64,000 nt of DNA from Neobacillus sp. CF12 (lineage in GTDB: Bacteria > Bacillota > Bacilli > Bacillales > Cytobacillaceae). Below, piece after piece: positions 35,874-42,607 of the stretch; position 1 is the stretch's first letter, and each line of letters opens with the position of its first letter. The stretch spans positions 1,544,501-1,608,500 of the forward strand of contig NZ_JAUCEU010000007.1 in assembly GCF_030348765.1 (NCBI RefSeq), in the 5' to 3' direction. A program made the position numbers and the translations under genes. The notes under the pieces are model-generated. The model was given only the letters and a program-made list of their open reading frames with translations. It made no database searches and was not told the origin of the DNA.

Positions 35874-37623
35874 GCTCCTCCTTTGACAACTGAGAATAAG
35901 CTATTTCCTGATAAACGCTGCAATTTTGCATTATTTCTTCATGTGTACCAATGCCGACTACTTCCCCTTCGTCCAGGACTACGATTCGGTCAGCATCCTT
36001 AATCGTACCGATACGCTGTCCCACTATTAATGTAGTAGCGTCATTTGTTTCCTTTTTGAGTTTTGATCGCAGAACTTGATCGGTCTTATAATCAAGCGCT
36101 GAGAATGAATCATCGAATATATATATTTCTGGTCCTCTATAAACTGCTCGAGCGATCGACAATCTTTGTTTCTGGCCGCCTGAAATATTGGTACCGCCCT
36201 GAGCAATAGCCGCATGATACTGGTCTTCCATTTTTTCCACAAATTCGGTTCCCTGTGCAATAGCAATGGCATTTTTAACAATTGTTTCATTTTCTGAAGT
36301 TTTTCCATTGTCCCCATAAGCAACATTGGAAGTAACGGTACCGCTGAACAATACTGCTTTTTGCGATACATACCCGATTTTTTTGCGTAACGATTCTTGG
36401 GTATATTGTTTAACATTCACACCATCCACCAAGACTTCTCCTTCAGTTGCATCAAAATAGCGAGGAATAAGGTTGAGCAGTGTACTCTTCCCACTGCCAG
36501 TAGAGCCGATAAATGCCACCGTTTCTCCTTTACTTGCCGTGAAACTAACATTGCGAAGGATATATTCGGCTGCATCAGGATATTTAAAACTTACATTTCG
36601 GAATTCAATTTCTCCAGAAAGACCATTTTTCCCTTCTGTCACGTTTCCATCAATGATGGTTGCTTCGGTATCTAGCACTTCCTTAATACGTTTTGCAGAA
36701 ACAGAAGCACGTGGAAGCATGATAAACACAAATGAAAGCATCATAAATGCCATAATAACCTGCATGGCGTAAGACGAAAATACAATCATATCCGAGAACA
36801 AGGATAATCGATCTGGAAGTGCAGCAGCATTAATTAAGAATGCACCAATCCAATAGATTGCTAGACCCATTCCTGACATAATGATTCCCATTGTCGGCAT
36901 CATAATCGCCATCGCCCGGCTGGTGAAAAGATTAGTATTTGTAAGCTCACTGTTGGCTTCTTCAAATTTCTTTTCCTGATATTTACTAGCGTTATAGGCA
37001 TGAACAACGCGAATACCTGACAAGTTCTCCCTTGTTACACGATTCAAGTTATCTGTTAAACTCTGAATAATTTTGAATTTTGGCATGGCAACAAAAATAA
37101 GAATACACAGCATGAAAACTAGGAATAACACGGCAAATCCAGTAGCAGCCGTCCATTGCCAACTTTTCCCCATAATCTTAAAAACTGCCCAAACAGCTAA
37201 AATCGGGGCCTTTACAATTACTTGAAGTCCCATGGCAATAAGTAATTGAATCTGAGTGATATCATTCGTTGATCGGGTAATCAAACTTGCTGTTGAAAAG
37301 CCATTGATTTCTTCGATAGAAAAAGACATCGTCTTCTCGAACACCATTGCTCGAAGACGAACAGAGAAACCAGCAGCGACTTTAGCTGCGAAGAAACCCA
37401 CAATGATAGACGCGATCATACTGCCAATTGCACACAAAAGCATATACCCGCCTTGCAGGAGAACATCGCTCATTTTACTTCCTTCTGTCTGTACCAGCAT
37501 GGTGATTTCATGCATATAATCCGGAAGTTTTAAATCAAGATACACCTGTGTCACAATGAATACCAAACTAAACAGTATTAACAGGTATTCTTTTTTCTGT
37601 AAATATTTAAAAATTTGCAGCAT
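35860..37623 (-). CDS. ABC exporter half-transporter, degenerate-site subunit (YfiB-like)
   Basis: A 587-residue exporter subunit with six transmembrane helices, Walker A GSTGSGKST, a canonical signature ISGGQKQRLSIARA, and Walker B IYIFDDSFSALD. The position of the catalytic Glu is Asp (DDS), the usual non-canonical residue in one half of heterodimeric exporters such as TM287/288. It is the first exporter gene. A half-palindrome resembling the MarR operator lies just upstream at 37657-37673. Confidence 0.93.
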   Translation of the reverse strand: MLQIFKYLQKKEYLLILFSLVFIVTQVYLDLKLPDYMHEITMLVQTEGSKMSDVLLQGGYMLLCAIGSMIASIIVGFFAAKVAAGFSVRLRAMVFEKTMSFSIEEINGFSTASLITRSTNDITQIQLLIAMGLQVIVKAPILAVWAVFKIMGKSWQWTAATGFAVLFLVFMLCILIFVAMPKFKIIQSLTDNLNRVTRENLSGIRVVHAYNASKYQEKKFEEANSELTNTNLFTSRAMAIMMPTMGIIMSGMGLAIYWIGAFLINAAALPDRLSLFSDMIVFSSYAMQVIMAFMMLSFVFIMLPRASVSAKRIKEVLDTEATIIDGNVTEGKNGLSGEIEFRNVSFKYPDAAEYILRNVSFTASKGETVAFIGSTGSGKSTLLNLIPRYFDATEGEVLVDGVNVKQYTQESLRKKIGYVSQKAVLFSGTVTSNVAYGDNGKTSENETIVKNAIAIAQGTEFVEKMEDQYHAAIAQGGTNISGGQKQRLSIARAVYRGPEIYIFDDSFSALDYKTDQVLRSKLKKETNDATTLIVGQRIGTIKDADRIVVLDEGEVVGIGTHEEIMQNCSVYQEIAYSQLSKEELEIG

Positions 37624-37656
37624 GGTTTACCCCTCCTCTGAATCCTTTGTAATAAA

Positions 37657-37673
37657 CCTAATAGTGTTAGATA
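37657..37673 (-). promoter_or_regulatory. Probable second MarR operator before the exporter genes
   Basis: The sequence CTAATAGTGTTAGATA closely matches the centre of the perfect palindrome in front of the marR gene (38165-38187). It lies between the marR stop and the first exporter gene, so the repressor may act at both points. Confidence 0.55.
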
Positions 37674-37698
37674 CTTTCCAAAAAATTAAGCAGACCCA

Positions 37699-38145
37699 TT
37701 AATCCTGCCTGCATTCTTGTTCATTCATTTCATTGGTAATTTCTTTTATCCGTTTTATAATTCGAATCAATTCTAATGAATCATTTTCCCCAAGTTTCTG
37801 AAGTGTTTTCTGCATCATCGAAATCAGCTTATTATATTCTTCCATCATAAAGCTTTTACCTGATTCCGTTATGGAAACAATAACCATTCGTTTATCATTC
37901 TCATCCCTGTTCCGTTCAATATATCCCTTTTTTGCTAAACTGTTTAGAGCAGAAGCAACACGAGGAGTGGTGAGATCGAGTTTTTCACTAAGATCACCTG
38001 ATGGAACCCCGTTTTTTCCAAAAGTAAGATACCCCAAAATTCTCCTTTCTCCATGAGAAAGATCGTCAACTTTTTTCTGAAACGGCAGTTTTGCTGTTCT
38101 AGTCATAATATGAAATAGCTCTTCCGCCAACGCTTTGTAGTCCAT
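37699..38145 (-). CDS. MarR family transcriptional regulator
   Basis: A regulator of about 148 residues with a winged helix: LSHGERRILGYLTFGKNGVPSGDLSEKLDLTTPRVASALNSLAKKGYIERNRDENDKRMVIVSITESG. The wing Asp-Lys-Arg is conserved. The ATG at 38145 follows GGAGGAG, and an in-frame TTG two codons earlier is too close to it. It is the first gene of a likely operon with the exporter pair. It probably represses its own promoter through the palindrome over the -10, released by the exporter's substrate. Confidence 0.93.
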   Translation of the reverse strand: MDYKALAEELFHIMTRTAKLPFQKKVDDLSHGERRILGYLTFGKNGVPSGDLSEKLDLTTPRVASALNSLAKKGYIERNRDENDKRMVIVSITESGKSFMMEEYNKLISMMQKTLQKLGENDSLELIRIIKRIKEITNEMNEQECRQD

Positions 38146-38164
38146 TATCAAACTCCTCCGTGAA

Positions 38165-38213
38165 ATTATCTAATACTATTAGATAATATATTATTTTATT
38201 TTTATTTTGTCAA
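38165..38213 (-). promoter_or_regulatory. marR promoter with perfect palindromic operator
   Basis: On the minus strand TTGACA (38208-38213), a 17-base spacer and TATATT (38185-38190) form a strong sigma-A promoter. A perfect 23-base palindrome, arms ATTATCTAATA with one central base, spans 38165-38187 and overlaps the -10. This is the expected layout for MarR autorepression. Confidence 0.8.
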
Positions 38214-38254
38214 TAAAATGGGCTTGCAAGGGTTATATTTGAATAATTATAAAT

Positions 38255-38818
38255 TTACCTTAAACGCTCTGCTACAAATGCCATATCACCTAAAAACATT
38301 TCCCATAAGTTAGGTCGACGCCTTACTGCTAGTGGATGGTAAGCAACAGCAGTCTGATAGCCATCAACATTGTGCCAAGTACCTCGCATATTCTTAACTT
38401 CAGCTGCTGGGTCGTGAAAAAAGGATTGGACAGCCACATTTCCTAAACATAGAATAAGCTTGGGCTTTTTATGTTCGATTTGTTCTTTTAAATGAATCAT
38501 ACATATATGGCGTGTCTGTTCCTTTTCATAGGCTCGGACTGGTCTTCTTTTTAGAATGAAAGTTACGTAGAAGTCGTCCATTTTCATTCCTACTTCACTT
38601 GCAGCTTGTTGTAGGGTTTGTCGAGTGCCGCAGACAATTGGATTTCCTTCACGGTCTTCTCTGGCTCCCGGGTTATCTAATATAACCATAATTGGTGCAT
38701 CTGGATTTCCTTCACCCCACACCATACGCGATCCATGTTTATATAGACCGCATTCACGACAATCTTTATAGGCCTCTGGGGTTGGTTCCTCTGGCCATAA
38801 TTCCGAACAACATAGCAT
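38255..38818 (-). CDS. Uracil-DNA glycosylase family protein
   Basis: A protein of about 187 residues of the uracil-DNA glycosylase superfamily (family 4/5-like). It has paired cysteines near the N-terminus (CRECGLYKHG) and a further Cys in IVCGTRQTLQQA, a pattern seen in Fe-S-containing members. The core reads WGEGNPDAPIMVILDNPGAREDREGNP, where LDNPG replaces the usual GEAPG, and the late motif is AYHPLAVRRRPNLW with the conserved His. The ATG at 38818 follows AGGAGA; the longer frame would overlap the upstream gene. It may remove uracil or other damaged bases; the altered motif leaves specificity open. Confidence 0.85.
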   Translation of the reverse strand: MLCCSELWPEEPTPEAYKDCRECGLYKHGSRMVWGEGNPDAPIMVILDNPGAREDREGNPIVCGTRQTLQQAASEVGMKMDDFYVTFILKRRPVRAYEKEQTRHICMIHLKEQIEHKKPKLILCLGNVAVQSFFHDPAAEVKNMRGTWHNVDGYQTAVAYHPLAVRRRPNLWEMFLGDMAFVAERLR

Positions 38819-38846
38819 CCATCTCCTGGTACTAGTTTTTCTTTTG

Positions 38847-39134
38847 TTATTCTTTCCAATAATCAATCACGTACTCAACTTGATTTTTGGCTACGATATT
38901 TACCGCATAATATACGATATCCTTATATTTCATTTCTCGTATAGGATTTTTTGTAACATTATGCATATCTCTAAAAACTGCAATATCTGGCAGGGTAAAT
39001 GCCACTAAAATAATAGCCCCTTTTCCATTAATCCCCCATGTCCCTTTCGTACCTAAAACTAGGGGTAAGGGTTTATCACGATTCTGTAGATAATTATATA
39101 CCCACTCTTGTTCGCTAAAATTCATTTTATCCAA
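38847..39134 (-). CDS. Hypothetical protein, 95 aa
   Basis: I do not recognise this protein. It has 95 residues, no signal peptide, a short hydrophobic strand (GAIILVAFTLPDIAVF) and a C-terminal strand-rich part (YKDIVYYAVNIVAKNQVEYVIDYW). The TTG at 39134 has GGGGAGGG 7 bases upstream, better than the ATG three codons later. It lies 28 bases upstream of the uracil-DNA glycosylase gene and may be translated from the same message. Confidence 0.65.
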   Translation of the reverse strand: MDKMNFSEQEWVYNYLQNRDKPLPLVLGTKGTWGINGKGAIILVAFTLPDIAVFRDMHNVTKNPIREMKYKDIVYYAVNIVAKNQVEYVIDYWKE

Positions 39135-39184
39135 GCTTAGCCCTCCCCTTTTATTGTGCTCATCATTAGGTGGCCATTAAGGTA

Positions 39185-39211
39185 CAAAAAAACAGCCAAT
39201 AGAATTGGCTG
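39185..39211 (-). terminator. Intrinsic terminator of the 48-aa gene
   Basis: On the minus strand a perfect 8-bp stem (CAGCCAAT/ATTGGCTG) with a 3-base loop is followed by seven T. Confidence 0.88.
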
Positions 39212-39219
39212 CTACTGCC

Positions 39220-39366
39220 TTAACGATCAAGTCCCTTTTTATTCTTACCAACATTATCATTTGGTGAATCACCGGTACCATTTTTGCTGTTGCTATTAGG
39301 TGTACCATAAATTTGATTATCCGCTGTTACCTTTGCACCTGTTTTAAAATTATCTTTCGTTTTCAT
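39220..39366 (-). CDS. Small hydrophilic hypothetical protein, 48 aa
   Basis: A short gene encoding 48 residues. It starts MKTKDNFKTGAKVTADNQIYG, is rich in Asn, Gly and Lys, and ends GKNKKGLDR. It has a strong AAAGGAG site before the ATG and its own terminator 9 bases past the stop, which supports a real gene. There is no membrane segment or Cys. It is probably disordered; a spore or stress role is conceivable, but nothing in the sequence proves it. Confidence 0.7.
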   Translation of the reverse strand: MKTKDNFKTGAKVTADNQIYGTPNSNSKNGTGDSPNDNVGKNKKGLDR

Positions 39367-39458
39367 TCTGTCATCTCCTTTGGTAAGTCAGTTTTATTAT
39401 CTATAGCGGGTAAAAGAAATATACCGAATTGGGTAACTTAATAATGGAGGTTATGAAA

Positions 39459-40010
39459 ATGATTCTTTACCATGGCTCTATAAGATATTTTCAAAATTTC
39501 AATGAAGATACTGTCGTTCAAAACTTAAGTCACGATATCAATACTATTGGATTTTGGTTTACTTCAGACCACAATACAGCCAGACCTTTTGCATTTGGTT
39601 ATGAGACAGTTATCGAAGAATCAAAGAGCGAGTTTTGGGAGAATGGAGAACCAAAGGTAATCCAATATGAAAGACCCGTTAGCGGCTTTATCTATAAAGT
39701 ATATATAGATGACCCAAATTTAAAAATTTACGAATCGAATACAGAGGAATCATTTGATATGTTTATGAATGAACGAGACGTATATTGTGATTATTTAGGC
39801 GCCAAAAAAAGAAACGTTACATGGAAAGATGGTGCTATCCTTTTAAACAAAGAAGAAGCCAATACAGAATATCGTAAGAGCCTTATAAAACAGGGATACG
39901 CAGGCTTGTTAATACGTCAGGCGATGTTACATAATATGATCACAGATCTGTATTGTATTTTTTCAGAGGAATCTTTGCTTATAACAGAAGTCCTTCCTTT
40001 AGAAGTTTAG
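39459..40010 (+). CDS. Hypothetical protein with ADP-ribosyltransferase-like N-terminus
   Basis: A protein of about 183 residues. The N-terminus MILYHGSIRYFQNFNED and the following GFWFTSDHNTARPFAFG resemble the start of the ADP-ribosyltransferase-like fold (YHGS...; FTS...A..FA). A catalytic Glu motif was not identified, so function is open. The ATG at 39459 is 8 bases after GGAGG; in-frame ATGs at 39444 and 39453 precede or crowd the site. It stands alone between two terminators. Confidence 0.7.
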   Translation: MILYHGSIRYFQNFNEDTVVQNLSHDINTIGFWFTSDHNTARPFAFGYETVIEESKSEFWENGEPKVIQYERPVSGFIYKVYIDDPNLKIYESNTEESFDMFMNERDVYCDYLGAKKRNVTWKDGAILLNKEEANTEYRKSLIKQGYAGLLIRQAMLHNMITDLYCIFSEESLLITEVLPLEV

Positions 40011-40022
40011 ACAATTGCAATA

Positions 40023-40062
40023 AAAAAGTGCTCAGGAGATTATCCCCCTGAACACACTTTTA
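40023..40062. terminator. Imperfect bidirectional terminator
   Basis: AAAGTG-C-TCAGG pairs with CCTGA-A-CAC-A-CTTT around an 8-base loop, with A-run and T-run flanks. It lies between the convergent ART-like gene and the DUF2935 gene. Confidence 0.7.
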
Positions 40063-40078
40063 GCAGCACTATCTTTTT

Positions 40079-40868
40079 TCATTCCTTAAGTCTTGGTTTG
40101 GCAGGATCACAATTTGGCGGTTCAATGTTTGCCGATTCTGCTAATTTCATTAGGTAATAACATTCTTCCCGGTACATATGATCAGCCATTAACGGTGCAA
40201 ATGTTCCCAATGCTTGGTTACTTAGTTCTAATTCTTCTAGTTCCGTTAAAAAATTTTGAAATAATTTAATTTCTAATTGAGCGTCATTCGTCATTTTTGT
40301 CAAAGCTGGAAAAGTCGTCAAATTGGTTCTTAAATATCCTGCCAGCTCTACTGCTTTTAGATAAAAACCTTCGAAATCCTTCTTAAAAGCCTTACTTTTC
40401 TTTCTTAATTGCTTTTCAACACCATCTAAATTCGAATATATAGCGTCTGAATGACCTGCAGCGTCTATTAACCACAGAAGGTGATGATGAAGTTCATGGT
40501 AAACGGGAGGCATTTCTCCCTCTTTTAAATGTTGTAAAATCCTTACATATTCCTCCAATTCATTTACCATATGATTTATGAATGTAGGTGAAAGGTGAAT
40601 TTTGATTTTTCCAATAAGGTGTTTTCTTAAATTTGAAATCTCGTAATTTTAGTACCTCTGGTTCCACTTGAACTGTTAGTTGTGTCAGCGGTGAGGATTT
40701 TGAGCGTTCTAAAAGTGTATCAAATATGTTAATAAAATTGCTCGCCTGCTCAATCTCATCTTTTTGAATGGGTGCAAGTGATTCGAAAATAAACCTAGAA
40801 TGATCACCTAATATTTGAAGCCAAAAACGGTGTTCAAACCTGGTTGACCTTTCAACAACTTCATTCAT
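40079..40868 (-). pseudogene. DUF2935 protein gene broken by a one-base frameshift
   Basis: Two adjacent frames encode the halves of one DUF2935 protein (ferritin-like helical bundle, about 265 residues). The first half (MNEVVERSTRFEHRFWLQILGDHSRFIFESL) runs into a wrong-frame tail after FKFKK. In the next frame HLIGKIKIHLSPTFINHMVNELEEY continues directly into the second half (40079-40570). Removing one A from the AAAA run at 40622-40625 joins them into a continuous frame. The start ATG at 40868 has AGGAGG. Either the gene is inactive, or this is a sequencing error in a homopolymer. The product is an uncharacterised Bacillaceae cytoplasmic protein. Confidence 0.85.
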
Positions 40869-40950
40869 GACCATTCCTCCTAGGAAAAAATACCACACTA
40901 ATTTGATATTTATTCTCCTAGGGCATGTCTAAAGAACAACGGATCTAGCT

Positions 40951-41110
40951 GATAATTACGTTTACTTACGTCTAACCGAATTTACTAGCGGATAACCGGA
41001 TTTACTGGCGCATAACCGGATTTACTGGCGCATAACTTAATTTACTGGCGCATAACCGGATTTACTTGCGAATTTACGAATTTACTTGCGGATAACCATA
41101 CATACTCGCA
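40951..41110. repeat. Tandem array of 20-bp repeats
   Basis: Eight contiguous 20-base units with consensus CATAACCGGATTTACTGGCG, in strict 20-base register; the outer units are degenerate. The array begins in the intergenic region and runs into the 3' end of the flavodoxin gene, so the last residues (about GYPQVNS) and the stop codon are encoded by repeat sequence. Confidence 0.85.
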
Positions 41111-41556
41111 CGCAATAACAGCGCATCAACAAACCTTTCCCAACGTTGTAAATCCTGTTCCTGCGGCCGAAGTTCAACCTTTAAAGTAGCAGCTAAGTTT
41201 GTGTGAACGTACAACATGTCACGAAATTGATCAACGGCACCACAAAACATTGGATAACAGCTATCACCTGTTCCAAATACACCAGTTGTCATATCTTTTC
41301 TACAAATTGATTCAAACGCTTTATAGAGTTGCCTCATTTCCTTTGGGATTTCACCATTTCCCCATGTGTAGGTACCGATAGCAACTGCATGATAGTGACA
41401 TAAGTCAGGCACAGAAAACTCCTCTATACGATAAATAGATACCTGCACTGACTTCCTTAACAAGATTTGATAAAGTTCCTCTGCCAATTCTTTCGTGTTT
41501 CCTGACAGTGACGCGTAAACAATGGCAACGGACAAATTACAGTTCGTCAAATCCAT
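41074..41556 (-). CDS. Flavodoxin in ribonucleotide reductase operon
   Basis: A flavodoxin of about 160 residues. The phosphate-binding loop is YASLSGNTKELAEEL (about 12-26), and further FMN-loop segments are TYTWGNGEIPKEM and FGTGDSCYPMFCGAVDQF. The ATG at 41556 overlaps the end of nrdB by 20 bases and is about 10 bases after AAAGG, which implies translational coupling. Its place as third gene after nrdA-nrdB under a B12 riboswitch suggests it serves the reductase, for example as electron donor for radical or cofactor maintenance, as NrdI does for class Ib enzymes. It is larger than NrdI and looks like an ordinary flavodoxin. The C-terminus is altered by a tandem repeat. Confidence 0.85.
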   Translation of the reverse strand: MDLTNCNLSVAIVYASLSGNTKELAEELYQILLRKSVQVSIYRIEEFSVPDLCHYHAVAIGTYTWGNGEIPKEMRQLYKAFESICRKDMTTGVFGTGDSCYPMFCGAVDQFRDMLYVHTNLAATLKVELRPQEQDLQRWERFVDALLLRASMYGYPQVNS

Positions 41557-42580
41557 TGGACTGTGAGACCTTTGAATAGGTTCTGGACTTTTGTTCAAAG
41601 AAATCCGACTTTGTCTCATTCATCATTTCATCTCCAAATATTTGAATCCAAGGCATCGGATTGTTTCTCTCTTTATATAAATTTTTCAAGCCAAGTTGTC
41701 TCAACCTTTTATTTGCTAAATATTCTACATAGCCTTCAAATTCCTCTAAATCGATTCCTTTGATTTCCGATAAAATATAATGAGCCCACTCTTTTTCCAA
41801 CTCAACCGCCTCGTTAATGGTTTGGTAGATATATTTAGTATTCTCATCTGTATGAAGCCCCGGATTTTCTGTTAAAAGGATTCGAATAAATTGAGCAATA
41901 AAGTAGGCATGCTGCATTTCATCCCGTTGAATATAACTAATCATTGTACTAGTTTTCAGCATTTTTTGCTGACGTGCTAAATGATAGAAAAAAGCAAAGC
42001 CGGCGTAAAAGTAAATACCCTCTAGATTGATGGAGTTTACACATAAATCAAATAACGATTGTGACGTTGGATTTTGTCTAAATTCCTCATAGGCGTCTAA
42101 AATTAATTGATTTCGTTTTCGGACAATGTGATCACTTTTTGCTTGATTAAATCGTTCATTTTGTTCGCCAATGGGAATTAGCGAGCTTAGTATATAAGAA
42201 TATGATTCATTATGAACGGCTTCTTGTTGTGAAATAACCGCAAAGATCGCTTTAAAACTAGAGTCACTTACATAATCCATTACTTGACTCATGGTAGGGG
42301 TCTGCAAGCTATCAAGTGATGCAAGCTGCGTATTAATACGCAGAAACACATCTTTTTCCTGATTACTAAGGAGATCCCATTGTTTAATATCATCCTGCAT
42401 ATTAATTTCCTGCGGTTTCCAAAAGTTTGATAATAAAGTTTGATATATATCGTACATTTTTGGATAGGCAATATCATTCCAATTTAGAATTCCAGACGAC
42501 TTTCCATTTATGATTCCAGTGGATTTGTTTGGAAAGTCAGGATTTAATAATTTAATTTTGGTTAATGGTGTATCAATCAT
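41537..42580 (-). CDS. nrdB: Class I ribonucleotide reductase, beta subunit
   Basis: A 347-residue radical-generating subunit. The metal ligands expected for class I are present: Asp in LASLDSLQ, Glu and His in QQEAVHNESY, Glu in NLEGIYFYAGFAF, and Glu and His in QRDEMQHAYF. The radical Tyr follows the first His by four residues (HNESY), so this is a tyrosyl-radical type. It works with NrdA to make deoxyribonucleotides without vitamin B12. The ATG at 42580 was chosen because GGAGGAGG lies 8 bases upstream; an ATG six codons earlier contains that site. The gene follows nrdA by 27 bases. Confidence 0.93.
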   Translation of the reverse strand: MIDTPLTKIKLLNPDFPNKSTGIINGKSSGILNWNDIAYPKMYDIYQTLLSNFWKPQEINMQDDIKQWDLLSNQEKDVFLRINTQLASLDSLQTPTMSQVMDYVSDSSFKAIFAVISQQEAVHNESYSYILSSLIPIGEQNERFNQAKSDHIVRKRNQLILDAYEEFRQNPTSQSLFDLCVNSINLEGIYFYAGFAFFYHLARQQKMLKTSTMISYIQRDEMQHAYFIAQFIRILLTENPGLHTDENTKYIYQTINEAVELEKEWAHYILSEIKGIDLEEFEGYVEYLANKRLRQLGLKNLYKERNNPMPWIQIFGDEMMNETKSDFFEQKSRTYSKVSQSNGFDEL

Positions 42581-42607
42581 TAAATAAACCTCCTCCATTC
42601 TTCTCTA

